This document shows positions 10,152-19,497 of a stretch of DNA of 37,817 bases, piece after piece (the first letter of the stretch is position 1; every line of letters starts with the position of its first letter). Where the stretch lies: positions 1 to 37,817 of the forward strand of contig JALCCG010000208.1 of the NCBI GenBank assembly GCA_023212695.1. The letters run 5' to 3'. The position numbers and the translations under genes were made by a program. The notes below the pieces were generated by a model. The model saw nothing but the letters and a program-made list of their open reading frames with translations. It ran no database searches and was not told the DNA's origin. The stretch comes from Sporisorium sorghi. Taxonomy: Eukaryota; Basidiomycota; Ustilaginomycetes; Ustilaginales; Ustilaginaceae.

Positions 10152-13100
10152 ATGACTTCTTCATCGCAGCTCCACTCGACTCACAATGCATTCGTCACCC
10201 TCTTGACATCCGACCACTATCTCCCAGGCGCACTCGTCTTGGCAGAATCCCTCCGTCTCAGCCATGGCATCTCACGAAAAGGAAAACACAGAGCTGATGC
10301 TTCCACATCTCCGGCTGCCGATTTTCAGGTGGTGGCGCTCATCACTCCTGACACGCTCTCGGTCCAATCCGTCAAGGCGTTGCGGCGCAGCGAATTGTTC
10401 GATTGGATCGTCGGCGTAGAACCCATTGGCTTCCGTCAGATTCTCGCTTCCTCGCCGCAGCCCGGCATCTCAATAGCTGCCGACAGCCATGCCACCGCCG
10501 ACCTCCCTGCCACGCTCGACTCGGAGCTCAACGACAAGATCCTCGAGATGGAGCGCAACCTCAACCTCTTGGGTCGTCCAGACCTCACCAACACCCTCAC
10601 AAAGCTCCACGCTTGGAGGCTCGGTCGCGACTCCGCGCACCTCATCGTCCATGCCGCCTCGTCCACCCACGACGCAGCTCAAGCATGGCAAGGCTTCGAC
10701 AAGATTGTCTTTCTCGATGCAGACACTTTGGTGCTCCGTCCCATCGATCATCTCTTCCGCCTCGGCAGTAAAGTCCACTTTGCTGCTGCTCCAGATACAG
10801 GCTGGCCCGACGCCTTCAACAGCGGTGTCATGATGCTCACTCCCTCCAGCCACACCTTTGAAGCCATCCGATCTTTTGCTCGCACTTCAGGCTCTTGGGA
10901 TGGCGCAGATCAGGGCCTGCTCAACGACTTTTACGGTCCTGAAGATGGCAGCGAGAATGCCGCAGCCGATGTGCAAGGTGCTGCTTCGTCTTCTGCTGCT
11001 CTAGGTGGCGGCTGGAAGAGACTCAGCTTCCGCTACAACGTAACGAGTCACGGCGGCTACACGTTTGCGCCAGCCTACCAACGCTACGGCCAGTCGATCA
11101 ACATTGTCCATTTCATTGGTCAAAACAAGCCCTGGAATCGTCCCAGGCCGTCGGGCACCGCAGAGCCCAACCCTTTGGTCGGTCCTCGCGACCTCGATAG
11201 CCAACTCATCACCCCCGACCACCCAGACTATCTGCTCGCCCTCTGGCACAGCGCATTCGCATCGCTCTACCCTTCCTCAGGCTCCAAAACACCCGACAGC
11301 GAGATCGAGATCGTTCACACCGAACGTGGTGTCGAGGTCGTCGAGCGCCGCAACTTTACTGTTCCCACTTTCCATGCTGTATGGCATGCGGAAGCGCGCC
11401 AAGGACAGTCGGCATCTCGCACCGACAGTGCCCCAAGCACGTCTGGATCCGCACCTGCGACTCGAGAGGCAGCGTATGCCAGTCTGCCCCTGGACGGCAG
11501 GACCTCCTTGATCGCTCCTGCACCTCAGATTGCACGCTCGCCATCCCCGTCCACGCCGACTCAAGAAAGCATCGACGCCGAGCTGCGAGCCAGGGAAGCT
11601 GCTCAAGCCGCATCTGTCTCTGCTCCAATCGAAATTCCTACTCGTGCTGGTGCAGACAAGCGAGACGACGACGGCGACGACTCGCCACAGCACTTTTCTC
11701 CTCCAAAATTGTCGTGGAACCCCGCTCACGAGCCCCCTCCGAGCGGATCCGATGCCTCTCTGTACCAGATGCGGACTCCCATCGACGCCTTCTTCTCGAA
11801 TGTGTGGGACGCCGGCCAGAGGACCCCACGCACACTGGCTGAGCAGAAGGCGGCTTTCTTCGTGCCACAACAGGCAGCAGCATCCAAGCACAACGGCGGT
11901 CGTCCTCAAGGTGGTCCTGGCTACATCCCTCCTCAACTCCGCCGTGATCGCGTCTTTGACAATCTCGGATCACACCAGCCGGACCCGAGCAAAGTCAAAC
12001 CCATCTTCCCGTGGGAGACCAAGCAGCATGCATCCAACGCACCAACACGCGTATTCCCGGATGAGCCTCGTCGTCCATCCCCGCCGTCTTCTGCTGACAC
12101 CACGCCCAAGCTCGGAAGCACGCAAAATGGCTCTTTCCCTTCTGCTTCTTCGGCAGCAGCATCGGTACCGGCACCGGCGGCGCCTGTGCAGCGTCCGAGA
12201 GGTCTGCCCGCCAATCTGGCGTTTGTCAATGCATGGGATCAGGCGGGTGCCATCGGCAATTTCGCAAATGCATGGACTCGATACACGCATCCACCTTCGC
12301 CCGACAGGCGTCGATCGCGTCCGGCCGAGGCGAGTCACGGTAGAAACAGCTCGAGGGAAGCGGCAGACAGACGAAGGACCGCAGGAGGATCGAATGGGTC
12401 GCTTCGTTCCGATGCGCCCGTCAGCACGTTCCGTCCCTCTTCTGCGGTGATCCTCGAGCGCAGATCTAGTCTGAACGACGGCGACGATGCACGCGATGGC
12501 GAAGCGTCGGACAGCAGGGACGGCGATGACGAGTCTTCTGACGGCGAAGAGTCATCGGGCCACGAGGACACGTCGCAGGTGGTGAAGGAGCGAGACGCGA
12601 CGCCTTCGCCCACCAACTCGCGCCAAGCTGGCTGGCCACGCGAGGGACCGGGACGAGGATACATGAAGAAGGCGGAAAACTCGGTGCATGCGCAGATGCA
12701 TGCGACGCCGCGTAGTCCGCGAATGACGGCTCGCGTGCTGTCGTATGCGTCGACATCGACCGCGACTGAAGGTGAGGGTAGGAGTAGCGGTGGTGGTGGG
12801 CGATTCTCTTCGTCCAGCAGCGCGTCAAATTCGACAATGACGAGCGAGCGGGCGGCAGCGGCGAGGCAGCGGGCCAAAGATCGAATCCGACCGGACGGGT
12901 GGATCTCGACCGGCTCGGCGGGGTCGGGGATGGGCTCGTCGCCTCCTCCTGCTCCTCCTGTTGGCTATCCTGCTACCTCCAGCCTGCGCGGCATTCCGGG
13001 CATCGCATCCGGTGGCGCATTCGTCCCCGCCTACCCCAACATGCCCAGCAGGCGGCGCGAGAACACGTCGTCCAACGAATCGCAGTCCGGTGAGTCGGGC

Positions 13101-13373
13101 GCAAGCTCGCCCACGGCTCTGCTGAGCCCCACCATCGGCGCCAGCTTCGGCTCCACCATGCCCTTCGGCGGTGGTAGCACCCTGGGTGCGCCACCACGCA
13201 ATTTCGGGTCAGCAGCACCACAGCCAGTGCCGAGCAGAGTGCCCAACCCGCCGTCGTTGGACGAGCCGTTCAGCTCGAGCCCGGTCAACTTGAGGTCGGA
13301 GCTGTCGCAGCAGGCTAGGACGCATCATCAAGCTAAGTATGCGAATGCTGCGCGGTTTCAGAGAAGGGGCTAG
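10152..13373 (+). CDS. GLG1: Glycogenin, long fungal form (GT8 family)
   Basis: Glycogenin primes glycogen synthesis by glucosylating itself from UDP-glucose in the cytosol. From the ATG at 10152 the product is 1073 aa, about three times animal glycogenin. Residues 12-330 are the GT8 domain: AFVTLLTSDHYLPGALVL at the start, LTKLHAWRL at 149-157, the DAD metal/nucleotide motif at 189-191, GWPDAFNSGV at 217-226, GADQGLLNDF at 251-260, and HFIGQNKPWN at 320-329. Tyr303 (GGYTFAPAY) aligns by eye with the self-glucosylated Tyr195 of human glycogenin-1. The remaining 740 residues are low-complexity, rich in Ser, Pro, Arg and Ala. They include KPIFPWE near 616-622 and three F-x-N-x-W motifs (548-552, 691-695, 704-708), candidate sites for contact with glycogen synthase. 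The frame is open upstream to 9732, but the glycogenin homology starts just after residue 10, which favours 10152. Confidence 0.93.
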   Translation: MTSSSQLHSTHNAFVTLLTSDHYLPGALVLAESLRLSHGISRKGKHRADASTSPAADFQVVALITPDTLSVQSVKALRRSELFDWIVGVEPIGFRQILASSPQPGISIAADSHATADLPATLDSELNDKILEMERNLNLLGRPDLTNTLTKLHAWRLGRDSAHLIVHAASSTHDAAQAWQGFDKIVFLDADTLVLRPIDHLFRLGSKVHFAAAPDTGWPDAFNSGVMMLTPSSHTFEAIRSFARTSGSWDGADQGLLNDFYGPEDGSENAAADVQGAASSSAALGGGWKRLSFRYNVTSHGGYTFAPAYQRYGQSINIVHFIGQNKPWNRPRPSGTAEPNPLVGPRDLDSQLITPDHPDYLLALWHSAFASLYPSSGSKTPDSEIEIVHTERGVEVVERRNFTVPTFHAVWHAEARQGQSASRTDSAPSTSGSAPATREAAYASLPLDGRTSLIAPAPQIARSPSPSTPTQESIDAELRAREAAQAASVSAPIEIPTRAGADKRDDDGDDSPQHFSPPKLSWNPAHEPPPSGSDASLYQMRTPIDAFFSNVWDAGQRTPRTLAEQKAAFFVPQQAAASKHNGGRPQGGPGYIPPQLRRDRVFDNLGSHQPDPSKVKPIFPWETKQHASNAPTRVFPDEPRRPSPPSSADTTPKLGSTQNGSFPSASSAAASVPAPAAPVQRPRGLPANLAFVNAWDQAGAIGNFANAWTRYTHPPSPDRRRSRPAEASHGRNSSREAADRRRTAGGSNGSLRSDAPVSTFRPSSAVILERRSSLNDGDDARDGEASDSRDGDDESSDGEESSGHEDTSQVVKERDATPSPTNSRQAGWPREGPGRGYMKKAENSVHAQMHATPRSPRMTARVLSYASTSTATEGEGRSSGGGGRFSSSSSASNSTMTSERAAAARQRAKDRIRPDGWISTGSAGSGMGSSPPPAPPVGYPATSSLRGIPGIASGGAFVPAYPNMPSRRRENTSSNESQSGESGASSPTALLSPTIGASFGSTMPFGGGSTLGAPPRNFGSAAPQPVPSRVPNPPSLDEPFSSSPVNLRSELSQQARTHHQAKYANAARFQRRG

Positions 13374-13615
13374 AGGGTGGGTGTTATAGAAAAAGGCGTG
13401 TCATGGTCAATTCAGCTTTGCAACGGATTTCGATGGGAGACGGCTGTGCTAAGGTTTGAAGCGTGAGTTTTCAAGAGGCGCAGGAGTCGTGGTGCCTGTT
13501 CAGTCTGCTTGAGTCAGTTGAAAGATGAGCCGGGATTGAGATTTCAAAAGGCGTACAAAGAGGCTGGGTATTGACAACAGGCTAGATAGAGATCGAGTCG
13601 CTCGGGGGGGGGAGG
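13374..13615. other. Convergent intergenic gap (glycogenin / Ysc84-like)
   Basis: 242 bp shared by the 3' ends of two convergent genes. Apart from a G9 run at 13604-13612 I see nothing in it. Confidence 0.6.
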
Positions 13616-14647
13616 CTAAGGCTTTTCGCTGTCGAATGCAAAGGCAGACCGCGCCAAGTCAGTACTCTGCATCAACCGCTCCGAATCCTTGGAGGGATTG
13701 TCGACTTACGCATCGAAGATAGGCTTGTTGGCGTCGTTTTCACCTGCTGCTGGGGTGCTCGCACCTGTTGATCCGACCAACGTCGTCGTTGAGCCCGCCG
13801 CGCCCGCCGCACCGTGTTCACCCGACAGATCGTACCCGGCCACAGGTGCGCCCTGCCCCGGCTGGCCTGCCGGCACGTACGACTGCTGAGGAATCCCGCT
13901 CTCATCCACCATCTCTGCAGCCTCGACGACCTCGTACATGGCGCTTGCTGCCTCCGGAGCGGGCACTTTGCCCGTCAACAGATCCACTGCCGGGATGGGC
14001 TGTCCGTAGAAGTCCTTGTTCGTCTCCTTGCGCTCGACCAGCACAGTCCCTTCCAACGAGATGCCTGCGAACAGACCCTTGGAGCGCGAGTACGTGAACA
14101 GGGGCGCAGGGTCTCGAATCGCCGCATTAATCGCGCCGCCCGTCCCAATGGGACCCGCAGCCGCAGACAGGCTGCCGCCGATCGTGAGGTTCCCCGCGTG
14201 CGCAAACGCCTTGACCGCCTCCTCGCTGTTCATAACGATAACGAACTCAGTCAGATCCGCGCCGATCTGCAGCCCGAACCCGACCGCACCTGTACCGATG
14301 CAGCTGGGTGCGGACCAGCTGCCGTCCGGCAGACGAGCGATGACAACACCGCTGCCGATCTTGCCCGACCACACAAAGCCCGCCTTGATCACGCTGAATA
14401 CCGCCAGACCCTTGGCCTGCTGCAGCACCGCCTTGGGGATCGCATTGAGCGCCGAGTCCGGATGATCCGGGTCTGCGAGGAAGGCTTGCAGGATCGTCGC
14501 GGCTCGGTCGCATTCTTTAGGGAGTGAGAAGCCCGCGCGTGCGGTCGCTGCCTGCTCGTTGAGCGCCCGCCCCGTCTGCTGCGCGAACGCGTTGGCTTGC
14601 ACACCGGCTTTCTGCGCCGCGGTGCGGAATTTGTCCAGGAACGACAT
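13616..14647 (-). CDS. Ysc84/SH3YL1-type lipid- and actin-binding protein, two exons
   Basis: Exons are 14647-13710 and 13628-13616; product 316 aa. The family (SYLF, formerly DUF500) binds phosphoinositides and actin at endocytic sites. The domain spans about residues 40-225: QAKGLAVFSVIKAGFVWSGK (78-96), GSGVVIARLPDGSWSAPS (98-115), then a Gly-rich segment and DLTEFVIVMNS (131-141). Yeast Ysc84 has a C-terminal SH3 domain; here there is none, only a Gly/Ala/Ser-rich tail. The unspliced frame stops at a TAA (13706-13708) that lies inside a perfect GTAAGT donor. With a TACTGAC branch site (13658-13664) and a GACAG acceptor this defines an 81-nt intron (13629-13709). The last exon is 13 nt and adds Glu-Lys-Pro after Ala313. 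The ATG at 14647 was chosen because the 104 codons before it are low-complexity leader. Confidence 0.88.
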
Positions 14648-14927
14648 TCTCGATTTGGTGGGTGATGAGGTCCGGTGTGTTGATGTGATGCTGAGGAGGA
14701 GAAGGAGGTTGAGGGTGGTGATGATAAGGAAGTTGAAACGAAAGTTGTGAAACACACACGAGCCACAGAGCCGGCTAGGTTTATGACGATGGATGGCTGC
14801 TGCGCCTTCGCTGAGTATTCGAAGTGGAGAGAAAAAAGCGCGGTGTGCCAAGGCGCCTCCTGAGCTGGAAATTTTGCAACTGGTCAGCGCAGTGTTGGGG
14901 TTTTGGCGTGAAAAGAGTGGCTGTGTG

Positions 14928-14954
14928 CAGCAGCAGCAGCAGCAGCAGCAGCAG
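14928..14954. repeat. (CAG)9 trinucleotide repeat
   Basis: Nine perfect CAG units in a non-coding divergent promoter, 21 bp before an A20 run. Confidence 0.93.
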
Positions 14955-14975
14955 AGCAAGCGCCAGCCAAACAGG

Positions 14976-14995
14976 AAAAAAAAAAAAAAAAAAAA
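14976..14995. repeat. A20 homopolymer
   Basis: Twenty consecutive A in the divergent promoter between the Ysc84-like gene and SEC3; such stiff tracts tend to exclude nucleosomes. Confidence 0.93.
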
Positions 14996-15342
14996 GGCGC
15001 GCGCGCACGGTCTCGCTCCACACTGGACATCGCCAAGCAGGAATAACTCGATGACCCTGAATGCGTGCGTGACTTTGGCACCTTCTTGCTTCTGCTCAAG
15101 AAAGGAGGTAACGGCCGAGCCGATCTCACCTGCACACCATCACCGACACCGACAGGAGCGCTCAGACAGCTCTCGAAAGGCAAAAGGCGCATCAACAGTG
15201 TTTTGGAGTTGTCGGCGCCTGCGATTCAGCAGCTGACATGACCCCATCGGAGCGCCCGATGCCATCGTCTTGATCACTTGGCCCTTCACATTCACCTTCA
15301 TCCCCCACGGCCTGAATTTCAAGTGACTCAGCCTCTGCGAAG

Positions 15343-18300
15343 ATGTCGGCGGTCCCATCCACGTCTCAGCTCAACGTCAATGGCGGCAGCGGTGGTGGAG
15401 CAGCCGCCAACAAGACCAAGAACCTCTTCAATGCAGCGTTGCAAGCTCGCAACCCGAACAACGCCTACATCGCGCATCTCAAGATCTGGGAAGAAGTAGC
15501 GCAGGAAGGAGCAGCCGCAGCGGCAGCGGAAAGTGGAGCAGCAGCGACGAAAAAGGCGAGATACCTCATCTTGGCAGTGACAAAGGACACGGGCAGAGTC
15601 ACGATCAACAAAGCCAAGCGCAATGCCAATGGCACGTTTAGCATTGGCAAGGACTGGGATCTCAACACGCTTCGAGAAGTGCACGTCATCCAGCCAGATG
15701 TGTTCAGCATCACCCTCAGTAGGCCGTACCAGTGGCAGACGCAGCAGCCTGTGGAGCAGCATCTCTTCCTGCAGAGCTTGGTCAAGGTCTACCGCAAATA
15801 CACGCAAGATGACGGTCCCAGGTTGATCGGTATCGATGTTCCGCTTGCATCGAATTCGGCCGCACCTGCAGTCGCTGATTCCGCCAACTTGTCGGATCGC
15901 CCTTCGTCTGGATATCGCACTGATACTTCGCACGCTGCTTCCAGCAATGGCACCGCAACAGCAGCAACGACAGCAGCAACAGCCACTCCCGCAGCTCCTG
16001 CTATCAAGACGCCAGCACAATCAGCAAGTCATCCTGCATCCGGCGCAGCTCTTGCTCGTAGCCTCTCTAACGATGGGAGTCCCACGAACGGTCGCGAAGC
16101 CACCGCATCGCAAAGCTCGAGCCTCAACCAGAGTCCCACCAAGAGCAGGCGCGAAGGTGGGCTGCAGCCAAGCCCGCTCAGTCGACCCGCACAACTCCCC
16201 TCGCGTCCCTCGGCTGATTCGCAACGCTCCGCTACTTCAGACGCTTCCGCATCGCAGCGACAGATATCCGGATCAGCCACCTTGGCGGTGCCGCGACAGC
16301 CGGCGCCACGCAAAAACAGCAGCGACTCGCTCACCTCGATCAAGAGCGGCAGCAGCGGAGGCCTAGCGGGAGGCGGAGGCGATGCTAGGGCTCGACTCAG
16401 CTCCATCGAGCCTATCCGTGGTGGAGCCGCATACGAGCGCATGCTCTTGGCAGGCACAGGTCTCACTGGTGTCACTGAACTTGACAATGATGAAGCAGCT
16501 GCAGCGGCGGCAGACGAGGAGCAGGACCCGTACGGAGGTGCGGTGCTGGCTGACACGGATGCTGCTGCACCGGACGCGTCGTTCTCATCGAAGCGCGCTA
16601 CTCTAGGTCGGCCTGCCATTGCTCGTCTGGAGACCGACAAAACAAAGGGCAGCAACAGGTCGAAACCCGGCGACGATCTCGATGAAGACGAAGACGAGAA
16701 TTCAACGCTCGTAGCGGTCGAAGAAATGCTAGAAGGTCTCGAATGGCGCAATGCAAGCGCTAAAGGCTATGGTGTCGCTTCTGGCAAAGGCACTGCTGAC
16801 ATGATCGAGGCACGGCTGTTGGACGAACTGTCAGCGCTCGAATCGGCCAACATCCATGCCATTATCGAATCGGACGACCGCGTTGCCCTCGTCGTCAAGC
16901 ACATGGAAGAGGCGCTCAACGATCTCGACATGATGGACAGCATGATCGCCGGCTTCAAAGTGCAGCTCAATTCCCGTGCAGATGACATCTCGCACATCGA
17001 GTCGCAGAATCGAGGTCTGCAGGTCCAGACGTCGAACCAGCGCACGCTCATGACCGAGATCGAGAATCTTATTAATACGATCAACGTCGACGAGGATGCG
17101 ATCCACACTCTCAGCGCGGGACGGCTGGAGAACCCAGAAGGGGTGGCTCAACTCGAATACGCCGCTGCTTCGCTGTACAAGTCGATGCTGCAAGCGCGCA
17201 GGGATGGAGACGGTGGGGGAGCCGACATGGCGGCTGCAGCAGAGAGGCTGGCTGATCACGAAGCCATCTCTTCGCGCTTCTGCAAGCGCGTCCTCGACTA
17301 CCTCAATGTTACCTTCAATGTCGAGACACAGCGCTTGCTTTCGGACCCGTCGCGACAAAAGGCGCTGCAGCCGCCGCACCCCTCGTTGCCAGATCATGCA
17401 CCCATGGAGGAGGTGCTCGGTCAGTACTGCGGCCTCCTGCTGTACATGAAGGAGGTCTCATCGGCTACGTTCTCGCGCCTCTCGGCTGCCTATTTCGCTT
17501 CTGCGAGCGAATGCTATCGCACCGAGATGCAGTCACTCTTTGCAGCGTACCGCCGACAGCTGCGCAAGGCGAGCGACGAGGATATCAGCGAGTCGAGCTT
17601 CAACGCGCCGACGTCTACGGGTGCAGCCTCGGCAGCTATACGGAGCGGCACGATTCGACGCGGGCAACGAGACAAGAGCGGCCGTGGCGGCAGAGATGGC
17701 GGCGACATTTCGGGCCAAGATGGGCTGCAGAGGATCCTGTCGTGCATTTTCCCCATCTTGCTTCGCGAGCAGAGCTTCATCTCGGACTTTTTGCACATCA
17801 ACGACAACAACATTACGTTTGCCGACTACATGGATCTCGAGCCGTACTTCCGACGCCGTGCAGCCGGGATGTTTACCAGCTCGACTGGACCCTTGCGCGA
17901 GATGAAGGGCGCCATGGATCTTATTTTCGGCTTCGTCGCTCCGGAGCTGCAGGCGTTTACCGATGATGCGCTGGCCAAGGACCGCATGTCCATCGTCGGC
18001 CTGCTCGCCACACTCGACCGGGGCATCATCGAAGCCGAAGAAGTCAACTGCGAAAGCCTGCAAAAAGTGCTCGCCAAACTGCACCTCCGCCTGGCGTCCC
18101 AACTAGAACGCTTCGTGCAGGACCAAATCAAGGGTATCGAGCAGACCAAGCTGACGGTGAAAAAACGCAAAGGGGTGGTGCACTTTGTGCGCGTGTTCCC
18201 CGTCTTTGTCGAGCGCGTCGAGGCGCAGCTGCTCAATGCCGAGACGCTCAACATCCGGCATGCGGTGGATGGGTACTATGCGCAGATCTGCGGGGCGATG

Positions 18301-18969
18301 TTCGATGCGCTCCAGACGATATCGCGTGTCGAAACGGCCGCTGCGTCGGGGGACGAGGACAAGGGCCAGCTGAACCACCTTGTGATTCTGATCGAGAACA
18401 TGTTTTACTTTATCTCGGAGATCAACAAGGTGGCGGCGCGGCAGCGGGGCGGAGGCAGTTCTGCGCTTGCCGGGCTGGTCAAGCGGGCCGAGACGATCTA
18501 CGGGGATTCGCTGACGAGCTACACACAGTTCGTGCTGCGCCGCGCGCTTGCCAAGATGATGGATTTCGGCGATGGCATCGACGCGCTGCTACGCACGACG
18601 CCCAAGACCGAAGTCAGCCTGCACTCGGCGTACAGCAAGTCAGCGTACAAGAAGCTCGTCAAGGATTTCACCGCAAAAGATACGCGCAAGGCGGTCGAGG
18701 CGCTGAGCAAGCGCGTCGCCAAGCACTTCGACGACGACGACGTCCTCCCCGGCGCTACTGCAGGGACGGGCGAGCAGTCCGGTGCGGCAGAGGGCGAGGT
18801 CGAAGTGCTCAGCAGAGTGTGGTCCTCGTGCGAGCAGGCGTATCTGCGCGAGTTTGACCGCGTCTCGCGCATTGGGCGGGAGTGCTACCCCGATGTCGGC
18901 GCGACGTTGGAGTTGGGGCATAACGAGCTCAGGAGGCTGTTTGCTAGTTTGGCGCCTAAACGGCGTTGA
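15343..18969 (+). CDS. SEC3: Exocyst complex subunit Sec3
   Basis: 1208 aa in one exon (yeast Sec3 is 1336 aa). Sec3 marks sites of polarised secretion and tethers vesicles to the plasma membrane by binding PI(4,5)P2 and Rho-type GTPases. Residues 40-168 are the N-terminal PH-like domain of fungal Sec3; basic stretches such as TKKARYLILAV (69-79) and KAKRNANGTFSIGKDWDL (90-107) fit the lipid-binding face. Residues 170-450 are Ser/Ala/Gln-rich and probably disordered. An acidic stretch then leads to a helical, coiled-coil-like segment near 497-581 and the long C-terminal Sec3 helical-bundle region (about 600-1208). The start is fixed by an in-frame stop ten codons upstream and by a normal PH domain position. 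Confidence 0.94.
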   Translation: MSAVPSTSQLNVNGGSGGGAAANKTKNLFNAALQARNPNNAYIAHLKIWEEVAQEGAAAAAAESGAAATKKARYLILAVTKDTGRVTINKAKRNANGTFSIGKDWDLNTLREVHVIQPDVFSITLSRPYQWQTQQPVEQHLFLQSLVKVYRKYTQDDGPRLIGIDVPLASNSAAPAVADSANLSDRPSSGYRTDTSHAASSNGTATAATTAATATPAAPAIKTPAQSASHPASGAALARSLSNDGSPTNGREATASQSSSLNQSPTKSRREGGLQPSPLSRPAQLPSRPSADSQRSATSDASASQRQISGSATLAVPRQPAPRKNSSDSLTSIKSGSSGGLAGGGGDARARLSSIEPIRGGAAYERMLLAGTGLTGVTELDNDEAAAAAADEEQDPYGGAVLADTDAAAPDASFSSKRATLGRPAIARLETDKTKGSNRSKPGDDLDEDEDENSTLVAVEEMLEGLEWRNASAKGYGVASGKGTADMIEARLLDELSALESANIHAIIESDDRVALVVKHMEEALNDLDMMDSMIAGFKVQLNSRADDISHIESQNRGLQVQTSNQRTLMTEIENLINTINVDEDAIHTLSAGRLENPEGVAQLEYAAASLYKSMLQARRDGDGGGADMAAAAERLADHEAISSRFCKRVLDYLNVTFNVETQRLLSDPSRQKALQPPHPSLPDHAPMEEVLGQYCGLLLYMKEVSSATFSRLSAAYFASASECYRTEMQSLFAAYRRQLRKASDEDISESSFNAPTSTGAASAAIRSGTIRRGQRDKSGRGGRDGGDISGQDGLQRILSCIFPILLREQSFISDFLHINDNNITFADYMDLEPYFRRRAAGMFTSSTGPLREMKGAMDLIFGFVAPELQAFTDDALAKDRMSIVGLLATLDRGIIEAEEVNCESLQKVLAKLHLRLASQLERFVQDQIKGIEQTKLTVKKRKGVVHFVRVFPVFVERVEAQLLNAETLNIRHAVDGYYAQICGAMFDALQTISRVETAAASGDEDKGQLNHLVILIENMFYFISEINKVAARQRGGGSSALAGLVKRAETIYGDSLTSYTQFVLRRALAKMMDFGDGIDALLRTTPKTEVSLHSAYSKSAYKKLVKDFTAKDTRKAVEALSKRVAKHFDDDDVLPGATAGTGEQSGAAEGEVEVLSRVWSSCEQAYLREFDRVSRIGRECYPDVGATLELGHNELRRLFASLAPKRR

Positions 18970-19029
18970 GGCCGCGCTGCCACTCGATCAGTCGTACACT
19001 CAATCACTGCATCCTCTTTGTGCGAGAGA

Positions 19030-19410
19030 ACTCACGCTGTGCTTTCGACTCAACTTTGTGTCGTCGACTCTGTGCTTCCAGACCTGTGCTTTTGAGAGAG
19101 TGCTCTTGAGAGCATGCTTTTGCCTCTTTGCTTGCAACTCCAAGCTCCCGACTCTAGGCTTCCATGCTGTGCTTCCACGCTGTGTCCTCGACTCTGTGCT
19201 TCCAGCTCTGTGCTTTCAGCTCAGTGCTTCCACTCTGTGACTCTGTGCTTGCCCCTCAGTGCTCTCAACTTTGAACGTCGATACTCTCGACTCTGTACTT
19301 CGACTGTGTGCTGTCGGATCTCTGCGGTCAATTCCGTGCTTCCGGGCTGTATTGTGCTTCCAGATTGTGTGCTTTTTGCTCTGTACTCTCGACTCTGTGC
19401 TGCCGCCTCG
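19030..19410. repeat. Degenerate minisatellite-like repeat, core CTCTGTGCTTCCA
   Basis: By eye at least a dozen imperfect copies of a core close to CGACTCTGTGCTTCCA occur. Clear ones are near 19065-19080, 19160-19176, 19189-19204, 19204-19216, 19220-19232, 19237-19250 and 19389-19403. Spacing is irregular, mostly 13-30 bp, as expected for an old tandem array that has diverged. The exact unit needs a self-alignment. Confidence 0.7.
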
Positions 19411-19463
19411 ATGCATCATTGCATCCCGTGCCTCTCCGTGGAATGATGCTGCTGCCGCCGCGC

Positions 19464-19486
19464 AAAAAAAAAAAAAAAAAAAAAAA
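19464..19486. repeat. A23 homopolymer
   Basis: Twenty-three A ending 11 bp outside the stop codon of the minus-strand PPR gene; in that transcript it would read as a U23 run immediately after the coding region. Confidence 0.95.
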
Positions 19487-19497
19487 GGGGACCTCCG

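Larger units (their letters stand above)
14648..15342. promoter_or_regulatory. Divergent promoter region between Ysc84-like gene and SEC3
   Basis: 695 bp separate two divergent start codons, so both promoters are here. It carries (CAG)9 at 14928-14954 and A20 at 14976-14995, close to the middle. No other gene is supported. An in-frame TGA at 15313, ten codons before the SEC3 ATG, closes that frame. Confidence 0.65.
18970..19497. other. Convergent gap with degenerate tandem repeat
   Basis: 528 bp between the stops of SEC3 and the minus-strand PPR gene. Most of it is a degenerate repeat (19030-19410), followed by A23 at 19464-19486. No gene is supported: the open frames here consist of recurring Leu-Cys-Phe/Leu-Asp-Ser-Val-Leu pieces that simply translate the repeat. 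Confidence 0.7.

Noticed and set aside
13616..13628. Peroxisomal signal created by the extra Ysc84-like exon
   Set aside because: The spliced C-terminus is Glu-Lys-Pro, which is not a PTS1.
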